Assembly (NCBI GenBank): GCA_023664775.1
Contig: JAMPEW010000023.1
Span: forward strand, 1-44,277
DNA: 44,277 bases
Origin: Clostridium sp.
Lineage (GTDB): Bacteria > Bacillota > Clostridia > Lachnospirales > Lachnospiraceae
Direction of reading: 5' to 3'
Under the pieces are notes generated by a model. That model ran no database searches and was not told the origin of the DNA. It saw nothing but the letters and a program-made list of their open reading frames with translations. Position numbers and translations under genes: made by a program. Shown piece after piece: positions 31,534 to 39,069 of the stretch (position 1 is its first letter; each line of letters starts with the position of its first letter).

Positions 31534-32209
31534 CTTTTTTCCTTTCCTGCTTTGCATTACTAAGCCTTCCATCCCAAATTTCCACAATCATGTCTACATC
31601 CGAAAGGATAGAGCGGTCATGAGTTACCACAATCACCAGTCTGTCCTCCGAATATTTTTTCAAAATCCGCATGACATTAAATGCATTTTCATGGTCCAGC
31701 GATGCTGTCGGCTCATCTGCAAAAATAACTCTCGGATTATTTATGATTGCCCTTGCAATTGCAGTTCTCTGGCATTGTCCTCCCGAAAGCTTGGACGGAC
31801 GCTTATGAAAGTCCCGTTCCTTTAAGCCCAAAGCCGAAAGAATTTCTGCCGCACTCTCATTTACTTCCTTATCATTGCTTATCCCTGCGACAACCACGTT
31901 ATCCATTGCGGTCATATATGGCACCAAATAATGCTTTTGAAATACAAAGCCAAATTCATTCCTGCGTAAGCTTTCCCTCTGCCTGTCAGAAAATGCCGTA
32001 ATATCCTGCCCATTATAAAGAATCGTTCCCTCCGTAGGCTTTTTAAGCGTGGACATACAATACATCAACGTGCTCTTTCCACTGCCCGACGGTCCGATAA
32101 TCCCTACCATTCCTTTATCAGGCAGTACCAAATCAACCCCATTTAAGGCATACATTTTCTCATCCGAATCCATGTCATAGATCATACTTACATTTTTTAT
32201 TTCAAACAT
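31523..32209 (-). CDS. MacB/LolD-type ABC transporter ATP-binding protein
   Basis: A 228-aa ATPase of the mechanotransmission class. Walker A GPSGSGKST, Q-loop FQKHYLVPYMT, signature LSGGQCQR, Walker B VIFADEPTASLD and H-loop VTHD are all intact. It lies between two FtsX-like permeases: 11 bp after the first and overlapping the second. A NarL-type two-component system is encoded just upstream on the same strand, so the operon may answer to envelope or peptide stress. Confidence 0.94.
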   Translation of the reverse strand: MFEIKNVSMIYDMDSDEKMYALNGVDLVLPDKGMVGIIGPSGSGKSTLMYCMSTLKKPTEGTILYNGQDITAFSDRQRESLRRNEFGFVFQKHYLVPYMTAMDNVVVAGISNDKEVNESAAEILSALGLKERDFHKRPSKLSGGQCQRTAIARAIINNPRVIFADEPTASLDHENAFNVMRILKKYSEDRLVIVVTHDRSILSDVDMIVEIWDGRLSNAKQERKKDEE

Positions 32210-32220
32210 AGCTTCCTCCT

Positions 32221-33381
32221 CTATTCTTCTATCATGTCTATCGTTTTTATTTTACCTACCGTTACTGTTACCGGTATCTGCAAAATTCCTATAATTGCAG
32301 CAAACACTGCCAATATCTGAAGCAGATGTTTCGGATAGAAATATTTATAAATAAGTCCCATCGGCTCCAAAAGAAAGGTTCCGAGAAAAACCATTGCAAA
32401 GACAGCCAATACAGCTCCAATTATTATGCTGCTCCCAAAAATAATAAACAGCTCCCGCATTATCATCCCATATACATCTTTTCTGCCAAAGCCAATGGAT
32501 GCGTAAAGACAATATTCATTTACCCTGCTCCGCATAAATGATACATATGCCACAAGGATTGAGATTGCCAAAAAGATACTCACAACAATCAAAATTGCAA
32601 GCAGTGCCACATCAAGTGTTTTCGTCACCAAATTTCTATACATGTCAGCCCAAGAAGGTACATCAAAAATCGTATCATTTTCTGTAGGCGTAATTCCAAT
32701 ATCAGAAAGCAGCTTTGTCATGTCCGAATTTGCCTCATCACATAAAACTACAATGTACCATCCTGAGTTTGTATAGCCCATAGGCGTTCCGACGCAGACC
32801 AAGTGTTCCGATTCCAGCACCCCAACCACCTGAAATGTCCGACCAAAGCTCTGCTCATTGAAATATCCGCCTATTTTCATTTTTTGATTTTTTAAAACGG
32901 TTTCATCCACAAGAATTTCTCCGTCTCCCTCAGGCAGCCTTCCTTCTATGAGCCTCGCCTCCATATGATTTAAAAACGTTGGGATTTCTTCTTTTTCGAG
33001 CAACGGAAAATCATATCCGACATTCCCGACTATTCCCTGATAAACAGCCGATAAGGTCTGCGTCAGCGTCGCAGCCTCAATTCCCTCATGCTTTTTTATA
33101 TCCTCAATTATTTTGTTTCTTGCAGTATCAATTGCCAGATTGTATTCTTCATCCGAGGCGTAATCCTCCTTGTCTACACCCATGGTGTCAGGCGTAAGGG
33201 ATATGTATGCTACCTTTTTCGGCTGCTCCAAAAAAAGCTCCTTAAAGCTTTCCTGCGTGGTAAGAAGCAAAAAATTAATAATATACATCGTCATAAATGT
33301 TAATGCAATTACCACTATCATAACCCAGACCTGCTTCTTATTATTTCTGACAAATTTCAGTGCCGACAGTTTCGTTTTCAT
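32221..33381 (-). CDS. FtsX/MacB-type ABC transporter permease (first)
   Basis: A 386-aa permease with an N-terminal helix (about 18-36), a large outer domain (about 40-260) and three C-terminal helices. The cytoplasmic loop EYCLYASIGFGRKDVYGMI matches the FtsX family loop. It differs in sequence from the second permease, so the channel is likely a heterodimer. The ATPase gene begins 11 bp after its end. Upstream lies the dispersed hairpin repeat (copy A) and the terminator of the response-regulator gene. Confidence 0.87.
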   Translation of the reverse strand: MKTKLSALKFVRNNKKQVWVMIVVIALTFMTMYIINFLLLTTQESFKELFLEQPKKVAYISLTPDTMGVDKEDYASDEEYNLAIDTARNKIIEDIKKHEGIEAATLTQTLSAVYQGIVGNVGYDFPLLEKEEIPTFLNHMEARLIEGRLPEGDGEILVDETVLKNQKMKIGGYFNEQSFGRTFQVVGVLESEHLVCVGTPMGYTNSGWYIVVLCDEANSDMTKLLSDIGITPTENDTIFDVPSWADMYRNLVTKTLDVALLAILIVVSIFLAISILVAYVSFMRSRVNEYCLYASIGFGRKDVYGMIMRELFIIFGSSIIIGAVLAVFAMVFLGTFLLEPMGLIYKYFYPKHLLQILAVFAAIIGILQIPVTVTVGKIKTIDMIEE

Positions 33382-33408
33382 TTTGTCCTCCTTGTTTTGA
33401 TATTACAA

Positions 33409-33462
33409 TTAGGTAATTGCACAACTCACTTTTTGAAACCGTTGAGTTTCGCAATTGCCTAA
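33409..33462. repeat. dispersed hairpin repeat, copy A
   Basis: Arms attaggtaattgc and gcaattgcctaat pair over 13 bp (one G-T), with an inner ACTCA/TGAGT stem. It shares two blocks of 23 and 16 bp with 29081-29140. It is a MITE- or REP-like small element with no ORF. It sits between the ABC permease and the two-component system. Confidence 0.7.
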
Positions 33463-33500
33463 TATTACAATGTTAGTAGTTTATTACATTTCCCCATAAT

Positions 33501-33542
33501 AAAAAAGTGACCGTGGTAATATTATGCATATAACCACAGTCA
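33501..33542 (-). terminator. terminator of the response-regulator gene
   Basis: On the minus strand TGACTGTGGT (33542-33533) pairs with ACCACGGTCA (33517-33508) with one wobble, followed by CTTTTTTATT. It separates the two-component genes from the ABC operon. Confidence 0.85.
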
Positions 33543-33551
33543 TAAATGTAA

Positions 33552-34205
33552 TTATTTTTTCAATTCCACAATCAGCTTTACCCTGTCGTGAATTCCCGTT
33601 TTATCATATATAGTGGAAATGTAATTTTTTACCGTCCCCTCCGAAATGTATAACCGTTCAGCTATTTGTCTGTTCGTCAGCCCCTCAGTCATCAGAAAGC
33701 ATATTTCCTTTTCCCGTTCTGTCATGCCTGCCGAAAAGTCACCCTGTATTTTCCCTTCCTTTTCTTTCTGCCGGCTGTCCATATTATGATTCATCAAAGC
33801 CGCAAGCCTCATCATAACCTTTGGGTCTAATACCGTAATTCCACCCATAATCTGATTTACTGCCCCTAAGATAACATCCTTGCCGCTATCCTTTAACAAA
33901 TATCCGTCTGCACCTCCTGCTATCGCCTCCGTGATATTTTTGTCATCATAAAACGTAGTCAGCACCAAAATCTTAATCTCCGGATATTTTGCTTTCATGA
34001 TCTGTATAAGCTCTATGCCGCCCATCCCCTTCATATTCAGGTCAACAAGGGCTATGTCACAGCTTTCCTTCATGCCGTCCAAAATGCCTATTGCCGCGTT
34101 TCCGTCATTTGCCTTTCCGACTATTTCCATATTATTAAATGACAATATAACTTCCAAGCTGTCAAGCAGAAGCTTCTCATCGTCTACCAGTAATACCTTA
34201 TACAT
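33552..34205 (-). CDS. NarL/LuxR-type response regulator
   Basis: A 217-aa regulator: receiver domain (about 1-120) with acidic pocket VDDE, phospho-acceptor Asp in IALVDLNMKG (about D55) and Lys in LLKDSGKD, then a LuxR-type helix-turn-helix (about 150-215) with MTEREKEICFLMTEGLTNRQIAERLYISEGTVKNY split between its two halves. It should be phosphorylated by the kinase encoded upstream and may control the ABC operon next door. The ATG has AAAGGAG 6 nt upstream. The 257-bp gap to the kinase gene (34206-34462) is AT-rich and holds no gene I can support. Confidence 0.95.
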   Translation of the reverse strand: MYKVLLVDDEKLLLDSLEVILSFNNMEIVGKANDGNAAIGILDGMKESCDIALVDLNMKGMGGIELIQIMKAKYPEIKILVLTTFYDDKNITEAIAGGADGYLLKDSGKDVILGAVNQIMGGITVLDPKVMMRLAALMNHNMDSRQKEKEGKIQGDFSAGMTEREKEICFLMTEGLTNRQIAERLYISEGTVKNYISTIYDKTGIHDRVKLIVELKK

Positions 34206-34462
34206 GTTAACTCCTTTTCTTATGTCATACCATATGTTTACATCTCCGAAAAGTCTCTGTAATTATAATTCGTATCATAATAATACAAAATCCGTTTATA
34301 TGTCACTGTATATCATCTTCATTATTACAACAGTACTCATGTATAACGTACATAAAGCAATATGATACCTTGCATGAAACATCTTGTATTATAAACGATT
34401 CATAAAACCATTCCAAAGACTATTATATAATCATATTTCCTGAAAAATCACAGAACTGATTG

Positions 34463-35605
34463 TTAATAAGACAACTCCACCATGCTCTTAAATCCATTCT
34501 CATTTACAAATTCCGTTTTCCCGCCACATTTTTCCACATAGGAAATAATCTTCCTGATACCAAATCCATTTTCGATTTTCGCCTTGCTGTTTGATGCACA
34601 AAAATCACTATGCCCGTTGTCCGATACCTCCAGCCTGATATGGGCAGTATCTCCCAAAAGAAATACGACAAATTCATTTGCATTTCCATGCTTCACACCA
34701 TTTGTCAAAAGCTCCTGCAATGCACCCGTGAGAAACACTGCATGGTCATGTGGCATATTGATATCGTCCACAAGCTGCCTGAAATCCCAATCTACGTAAA
34801 TGTCAGTGTCCATCATAAATTCATTTATAATCATTTCCATCTCACATTTCAAGTCCACAGCCGATATTTCTACATTTTCTTCATCCAAAACACGTACCGC
34901 CCGCCTGATGGATTCCAAGCTGCCACGAATACGGCTGTTGGCATCATTCATCCGTTTTCTTGCTTCCTCAGGCTTCACATCATAAAGAACATCCGCCGCA
35001 TCCAAGGTCATGATGGCAGCCGTTATGGAATGTCCCACGCTATTGTGAATATTTCTGCTGATATTTTCTCTCTCAACCAGCCTTGCATTTTTCTCTGCCA
35101 GAAAATTTTGCATGACAAGCTGTTCATTCAACCGTTTTTCGTGCATTTCACTGACATTGGAAGCCATAAGCTTTTCGCTCTCCCGCTGCTTCCTCTTTTC
35201 TATCTGTTCCATCAGGCGATAGATAAGCACAAGCAACAAAAACCCTACAGCCAAAAGCAGCATACCCACGATAACCATTGCAAATGTCATGTTCCGATAT
35301 ACAAGCAGTGCCGCAGCAAAAAACATACACATGCCCAAAATAATCCGTATATATTCCCTTGCAGCATCAAGAAAAAAGAAAACAACAAAGCCTGCAAAGC
35401 TGCCTGACAGCACAGCAAACAATGTCATTAAAATAATTTCCACGACAAGCAACGCCCTGTTTTTTTCTTCGTTAAACGCTTCATAAGTCGTGAATATCAT
35501 CAGCAAACCCGCAAGGATGATAAGAAGCTCCGGCGATTTGCCGGTTGGCAGACTTATGAGGGTGAGTATTATAATTATAATGTTATCTAAAATTGTGTAC
35601 AGCAT
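34463..35605 (-). CDS. NarL-family sensor histidine kinase (HisKA_3)
   Basis: A 380-aa membrane kinase. About five or six N-terminal membrane helices (to about residue 132) are followed by a coiled-coil linker, the HisKA_3 box RENISRNIHNSVGHSITAAI with the phospho-accepting His (about H190), and an ATPase domain with ELLTNGVKHG (N box) and DNG (G1 box). There is no separate sensory domain, so sensing is probably within the membrane, as in kinases that detect antimicrobial or envelope stress. Partner of the response regulator at 33552. It begins 59 bp after the type III toxin gene. Confidence 0.92.
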   Translation of the reverse strand: MLYTILDNIIIIILTLISLPTGKSPELLIILAGLLMIFTTYEAFNEEKNRALLVVEIILMTLFAVLSGSFAGFVVFFFLDAAREYIRIILGMCMFFAAALLVYRNMTFAMVIVGMLLLAVGFLLLVLIYRLMEQIEKRKQRESEKLMASNVSEMHEKRLNEQLVMQNFLAEKNARLVERENISRNIHNSVGHSITAAIMTLDAADVLYDVKPEEARKRMNDANSRIRGSLESIRRAVRVLDEENVEISAVDLKCEMEMIINEFMMDTDIYVDWDFRQLVDDINMPHDHAVFLTGALQELLTNGVKHGNANEFVVFLLGDTAHIRLEVSDNGHSDFCASNSKAKIENGFGIRKIISYVEKCGGKTEFVNENGFKSMVELSY

Positions 35606-35663
35606 ATGATTCCTTATTTTTCTTTTTAGCCGACTTTAGAATAAAATCACTCAATAGTAACTG

Positions 35664-36134
35664 TTATTTTTTCTGTTGCAGCTTTTCCAGTATGGTCATA
35701 ACATCCGGCTGCGTTGGCATAAATTTCACACCACGCTTCAACATTCCCAAAACCCTCTTTGCCTTATGCTCAATCTCCCTAATAGTATGCTCGCTTGTCA
35801 GCATTAAATGATTTCCTGCTATGGTATATTCCCGTTCAATGTATTCCTCAATTATTGGGAACATATCCTGTATCAAAAATGCACTTTCCCGACTATCATC
35901 CAATTTTGCAAGATGAATAATATCACAAGGTTTTCCTGCTTTCTCTTTCGCCACCATAATTCTTTTATATTTATCAATTTGGCTAGATAAAGGTATCATC
36001 CAATATATTCCTGTACTTGTATCTTCAAAGCAATAATAATGCGGTCTATTCCCTGCCTTATTTCCTTTGAGATACGGGTCAGACATATCCTCAAAAAATT
36101 TGTCCTTAATAATATAAAATCCCGCTTTCTTCAT
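35664..36134 (-). CDS. type III toxin-antitoxin endoribonuclease toxin, ToxN/AbiQ/CptN family
   Basis: A 156-aa protein with the family layout: GFYIIKDKFFEDM (start strand and helix), NRPHYYCFED, then GIYWMIPLSSQIDKYK (PLSS at 48-51) and DIIHLAKLDDSRESAFLIQDMFPI. ToxN-type proteins are sequence-specific RNases held inactive by a repeat RNA. The ATG at 36134 has GAGGA 7 nt upstream. Reading frame continues open to 36302, but that stretch is the antitoxin RNA repeats and its terminator, not protein. It lies directly after the terminator, the standard order promoter, repeats, terminator, toxin. Of the named families, CptIN seems closest by size, but this needs a database check. Confidence 0.87.
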   Translation of the reverse strand: MKKAGFYIIKDKFFEDMSDPYLKGNKAGNRPHYYCFEDTSTGIYWMIPLSSQIDKYKRIMVAKEKAGKPCDIIHLAKLDDSRESAFLIQDMFPIIEEYIEREYTIAGNHLMLTSEHTIREIEHKAKRVLGMLKRGVKFMPTQPDVMTILEKLQQKK

Positions 36135-36153
36135 TTGCCCGTCCTCACTATGT

Positions 36154-36185
36154 AAAAAGTCCTTCACCCTACGGCGAAGGACTTT
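36154..36185 (-). terminator. leaky terminator between antitoxin RNA and toxin gene
   Basis: On the minus strand AAGTCCTTC (36184-36176) pairs with GAAGGACTT (36165-36157), followed by a U-run to 36154. In type III loci this terminator sets a high ratio of antitoxin RNA to toxin mRNA. Confidence 0.88.
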
Positions 36186-36190
36186 GCTTT

Positions 36191-36280
36191 CGACCCAACC
36201 ACTTATATACCGCATATTGGTCAGCGGTAAACTTTCAACCCGACCATTTATATACCACATATCGGTCAGTGGTAAACTTT
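36191..36280 (-). repeat. two 45-bp tandem repeats of the antitoxin
   Basis: Units 36280-36236 and 36235-36191 are identical at 38 of 45 positions by my count. Most differences fall at paired positions and are compensated. A 5-nt partial third unit follows. Confidence 0.9.
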
Positions 36281-36292
36281 CTTTGTGCTTAC

Positions 36293-36321
36293 ATTTTAAC
36301 AAGCACAGGGTGGAAAGTCAA
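36293..36321 (-). promoter_or_regulatory. promoter of the type III antitoxin-toxin locus
   Basis: On the minus strand TTGACT (36321-36316), a 17-bp spacer and TAAAAT (36298-36293) place the start about 5 bp before the first repeat. Confidence 0.85.
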
Positions 36322-36503
36322 TATAGCTTTCCATTAAAATTTTATGCATAATCACATAAATATATGCAAGTTCGGCTTTGTACATGTGCCTATAAGATAC
36401 CATTTCATTTTTCCTAATGGTCTTTTACAACCTTTCAAATTCATCATATATAGCATGATACCTACACATCGCCTCATATGATAAAAGCCATAACTTTACC
36501 AGT

Positions 36504-38228
36504 CTACAGCTTAAATTTTCCGACCTCAGCATTTAACTTGTCAACAATTCCCAAATTGAAATCTGCCTCTTTTTCGATGTCGCTGACATTTCCTGTTAAT
36601 TCCACTGCTGTCTCCGTTACGTTCATTACGCCTGCTGCACACTCTGACACAGTTATTTTTACAGCATCCAAAGCATCCTTGATGTCGTTCATGTTACTCT
36701 TTAACTGTTCGCTTTCTGCTGCAAATTGCTGCATCATTCCCTGCATATCTCCAACATTATCCTGATAGCTCTCACTTGTCTCCAAAAGCTTTTCATAGCC
36801 TTGGATTGCAGTATGGTTCATAAACTGAATCATTTTTTCAGCTTCCTCTGCCAATTCATCTACCGTTTGAATTACCTCGTTTGTCACATTTTCAATTGCC
36901 GTTGCAGATTCCGCAGAATTTGCCGCCAATTTTCCGATTTCGTCTGCAACTACCACAAAGCCCCTGCCTGCTTCTCCTGCCCTAGCTGCTTCTATACTGG
37001 CATTTAACGCAAGGAGATTTGTCTCCTCCGTAATGTTGATTATGTTTTTTGTCAGCTCCCTGATTTTTTCTACATCCTTGGACTTTTCAACCTTTTGCTG
37101 GACAGTTTCCGCCATATCAGCAACCTGAACGACAGCTTCTTCCTTTGCCTTCACTGCCTTGTTATATACCTGTGAAGCATTATTCATAATTTTGTCCGAG
37201 GAAATCCTGCCGTCCTCAGCCTGTTCGTAAATTTCTTCTATTGCGGCAAACACCTGTTTCGTCGCCTCATTTACCTGCTCAAGTGCAGAGCTGGATTGCT
37301 CGATTGCCGCACTCATTTCCTCCATCGCTGCCGATACGTCCGTAATTCCTATTTCGGCATGTGACAATTCATCTGACGTTGCCCGGGAGGTTTCTCTTAG
37401 CTGTTCTGCATTTTCAGCTATATTTAACATAATCGACCGTATATGCTGCAGCAAATCGTTGACATTTTCCGCAATCATTTCCATCTCGTCCCCTGTATGA
37501 ACATCCAATGTCTGCGTCAAATCGCCCTCATTATGTACCAGCTCGTAAATTTTGCCATCCACCATATGCAATTTTTTTATAACCAGGCTGACCATAAGAT
37601 TCAGCACAACCAAAGCAAGCAGCAGGCATACAATTGAAATCTGTATAACACGCTGCAAAGCCACATCCAAGCGTTCCACTACTCCTGATGCATCATAATC
37701 ACAGCCTATAATTCCCACCACATTGCCGTCACTATCGGCAAGCGGCATGTATGCCGAAATCAAATCACCATCATCAGTAGAATCAATATAATCCTGCACA
37801 TACATTTCCCCATCAAAAACAGATTTTAATTCCTGATAGGTCACTTCAAATGTATCGCCAAACGCATGACGGTTTGCCGTATTGTCTGCATCAACTCCAT
37901 AAAATACCTTCTTTCCATCCGTATACAGCGTATACAGATACTGAATCCCGCAATCCTTCTTGATGTCGCACATGGCATCAAGCAATGCCTGATATTCCCC
38001 GCTTTGTCCATCCCCCACGGACAGTTTGCTCAACCGTTCCACGTCAACCGTCTTTGCAGAAATCGTTGCCGCCATCTGTGCTTCCTCCACACCCATGGCG
38101 ATTAACCCTTCCTTGGTACGCAGATAAGAATTCACTCCCATAACGACACACAGTAAGATAATTACCATGCTTGTAGGAACTAAAATCTTAGTGCGAATAC
38201 CAAGCCCCCTTGTTTTTCTTTTTTTCAT
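36504..38228 (-). CDS. methyl-accepting chemotaxis protein
   Basis: A 574-aa chemoreceptor. Helix 1 (about 14-34), an extracytoplasmic sensing domain (about 35-190, Cache-like, ending [19 protein letters not shown]), helix 2 (about 195-217), HAMP (about 218-270) and a cytoplasmic signalling coiled coil. The hairpin tip sequence [23 protein letters not shown] is split around residue 410, followed by [12 protein letters not shown]. The ligand is unknown. It is the only chemotaxis gene in the window. A sigma-28-like promoter (38283-38309) lies 55 bp before the ATG, suggesting control with motility genes. Confidence 0.95.
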   Translation of the reverse strand: MKKRKTRGLGIRTKILVPTSMVIILLCVVMGVNSYLRTKEGLIAMGVEEAQMAATISAKTVDVERLSKLSVGDGQSGEYQALLDAMCDIKKDCGIQYLYTLYTDGKKVFYGVDADNTANRHAFGDTFEVTYQELKSVFDGEMYVQDYIDSTDDGDLISAYMPLADSDGNVVGIIGCDYDASGVVERLDVALQRVIQISIVCLLLALVVLNLMVSLVIKKLHMVDGKIYELVHNEGDLTQTLDVHTGDEMEMIAENVNDLLQHIRSIMLNIAENAEQLRETSRATSDELSHAEIGITDVSAAMEEMSAAIEQSSSALEQVNEATKQVFAAIEEIYEQAEDGRISSDKIMNNASQVYNKAVKAKEEAVVQVADMAETVQQKVEKSKDVEKIRELTKNIINITEETNLLALNASIEAARAGEAGRGFVVVADEIGKLAANSAESATAIENVTNEVIQTVDELAEEAEKMIQFMNHTAIQGYEKLLETSESYQDNVGDMQGMMQQFAAESEQLKSNMNDIKDALDAVKITVSECAAGVMNVTETAVELTGNVSDIEKEADFNLGIVDKLNAEVGKFKL

Positions 38229-38282
38229 ATTAAATTTTCCTTTCGATTTCAGCGTCTTTTCTCGTATCTTAGGGTGTATTCT

Positions 38283-38309
38283 TTATCTGACGATGAAAGA
38301 TTCATTGTA
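38283..38309 (-). promoter_or_regulatory. possible sigma-28 (SigD-type) promoter of the chemoreceptor gene
   Basis: On the minus strand TACA (38309-38306), a 15-bp spacer and TCAGATAA (38290-38283) match TAAA-N15-GCCGATAA at 9 of 12 positions. Spacing is right; the match is partial. Confidence 0.4.
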
Positions 38310-38496
38310 GAAACATTTGAAAAAGATTCTGAAAATATAATATATATGACATTCGGTTAAAATCATAAGCCAAATCATATGTGAGCTTTTCAAAGTGCTG
38401 TGGCTAAGTTTCTAACCTCGACGATTTATTATAACATGAAATGGTATGTTTGGCTATTTTTATTTGGATTTTGCTATTTTCAATTTCATCATAAAT

Positions 38497-38607
38497 TTAT
38501 AAGAGTGCTCTTGTATCATGTTTTTGTATTTCCACATTTACAAATTGTCCATCCTCAAACTCTACAACAACGTACAAATTGTATAGTTTGGTATACAATT
38601 TGTACAT
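38497..38607 (-). pseudogene. possible remnant of a small gene (DUF6061-like fragment)
   Basis: A 36-codon reading frame on the minus strand encodes VVVEFEDGQFVNVEIQKHD, a phrase resembling the start of small DUF6061-type proteins of gut mobile elements. Its first codons run through the perfect palindrome at 38572-38605 and it stops early, so it looks like a leftover fragment or a chance frame. No ribosome site is convincing. Confidence 0.25.
38572..38605. promoter_or_regulatory. perfect 14-bp inverted repeat before the small-peptide promoter
   Basis: gtacaaattgtata (38572-38585), spacer gtttgg and tatacaatttgtac (38592-38605). The dyad ends 6 bp before the -35 of the toxin promoter. It has no U-run, so an operator or an element end is likelier than a terminator. 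Confidence 0.7.
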
Positions 38608-38611
38608 TCAA

Positions 38612-38640
38612 TTGAAAAACTTATGGCAGTATGTTAATAT
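38612..38640 (+). promoter_or_regulatory. promoter of the small hydrophobic peptide gene
   Basis: TTGAAA (38612-38617), a 17-bp spacer and TAATAT (38635-38640). The mRNA would start near 38647, giving a leader of about 100 nt. Confidence 0.8.
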
Positions 38641-38666
38641 TTTTGTGGGATTACCAAGATGGTAGG

Positions 38667-38744
38667 CGGTTAGCCCTCTACGGAGGGACTGTGACCCTCC
38701 ATTTACATAGAAACCCACAAGGGAATATGGGAAAGGAGGGCTAA
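38667..38744 (+). promoter_or_regulatory. leader RNA that can hide the peptide's ribosome-binding site
   Basis: In the leader, UUAGCCCUC (38670-38678) is exactly complementary to GAGGGCUAA (38736-38744), which holds the 3' part of the AGGAGG ribosome site. A second stem GGAGGG/CCCUCC (38682-38687 with 38695-38700) lies between, and CCCUCC can also pair with the ribosome site. Such self-sequestration is usual in type I toxin mRNAs. Confidence 0.65.
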
Positions 38745-38748
38745 GCCA

Positions 38749-38847
38749 ATGGATATTTTAGGACTTATTGCGGTGTTGAGCTTTGGCTTGACCTGCTTTG
38801 GAATAGGATACTCAATCGGTAAAGATAATAATAAAACGCAAAAATAG
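38749..38847 (+). CDS. 32-aa hydrophobic peptide, putative type I toxin
   Basis: A 32-codon gene with AGGAGG (38734-38739) 9 nt before its ATG. The peptide starts MDILGLIAVLSFGLTCFGIG (one membrane helix) and ends in a charged tail KDNNKTQK. Size, single helix and charged C terminus fit type I toxins and holin-like small peptides. The stop codon lies inside a perfect terminator stem. An antisense RNA converges on it. I do not recognise a named family. An ordinary small membrane protein is the alternative, but the RNA arrangement argues for toxin-antitoxin. Confidence 0.7.
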   Translation: MDILGLIAVLSFGLTCFGIGYSIGKDNNKTQK

Positions 38848-38880
38848 CCGCCCACCCTACAAAATGTGCGGCTATTTTTG
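38839..38880. terminator. shared bidirectional terminator of the type I-like locus
   Basis: A perfect 13-bp stem (38839-38851 with 38868-38880; caaaaatagccgc/gcggctatttttg) with a 16-nt loop. Both strands end in a U-run, so it serves the + peptide mRNA and the minus RNA. Confidence 0.92.
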
Positions 38881-38952
38881 CCAATAACTTGTTGGGCTAA
38901 CCGTCTATCGGTAGTCCTGTAAGGGCATCTGTTGTTGCAGGTGTCCTTACAT
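38839..38952 (-). ncRNA. candidate antisense RNA antitoxin (about 114 nt)
   Basis: A minus-strand RNA starting near 38952 and ending at the shared terminator, so its 3' end is antisense to the 3' end of the peptide mRNA. It carries CGGUUAGCCC (from 38903-38894), the same sequence as the mRNA's own anti-ribosome-site segment (38667-38676). It could therefore pair with GGGCUAA at the ribosome site in trans as well as through the terminator. No ORF is seen in it. Promoter and terminator are strong; function is inferred. Confidence 0.7.
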
Positions 38953-38958
38953 ACATTT

Positions 38959-38987
38959 ACTATATCATAAACTACAAATGGATTCAA
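38959..38987 (-). promoter_or_regulatory. promoter of the antisense RNA
   Basis: On the minus strand TTGAAT (38987-38982), a 17-bp spacer and TATAGT (38964-38959). Confidence 0.8.
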
Positions 38988-39069
38988 GTATTATCTGTAG
39001 GGAAGATAGCAAATGTTCTTACACAGAGAACCGATAATTAAAGCTAAAACATCCAACATTTTACCTATA

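Larger units (their letters stand above)
36154..36286 (-). ncRNA. type III antitoxin RNA precursor
   Basis: RNA running from about 36286 (start predicted from the promoter) to the terminator at 36154. It contains two complete 45-nt repeats (36280-36236 and 36235-36191) and the first bases of a third (AAAGC). Each repeat begins AAAG, a likely self-cleavage point for the toxin. Within each unit a stem (ACCAC/GTGGT, then ACCGC/GCGGT) and a loop-to-tail pairing (GACC with GGTC, then GACC-A with T-GGTT) form an H-type pseudoknot. The differences between the repeats keep the pairing, which is good evidence for a real RNA structure. Confidence 0.85.

Noticed and set aside
34610-35407. A 265-codon open frame on + within the kinase gene.
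   Set aside because: Shadow of the sensor kinase on the other strand; composition (His, Lys, Gln rich) is not protein-like.
36191-36280. Could the two 45-bp repeats be a short CRISPR array?
   Set aside because: The repeats are directly adjacent with no spacers, and promoter, terminator and toxin follow. There are no cas genes in the window.
36135-36302. An open frame joins the type III toxin to 56 upstream residues with a repeated ESLPLT motif.
   Set aside because: The stretch is the antitoxin repeat RNA and terminator. The toxin has its own ATG and GAGGA site at 36134, and the repeat differences preserve RNA pairing, not protein.
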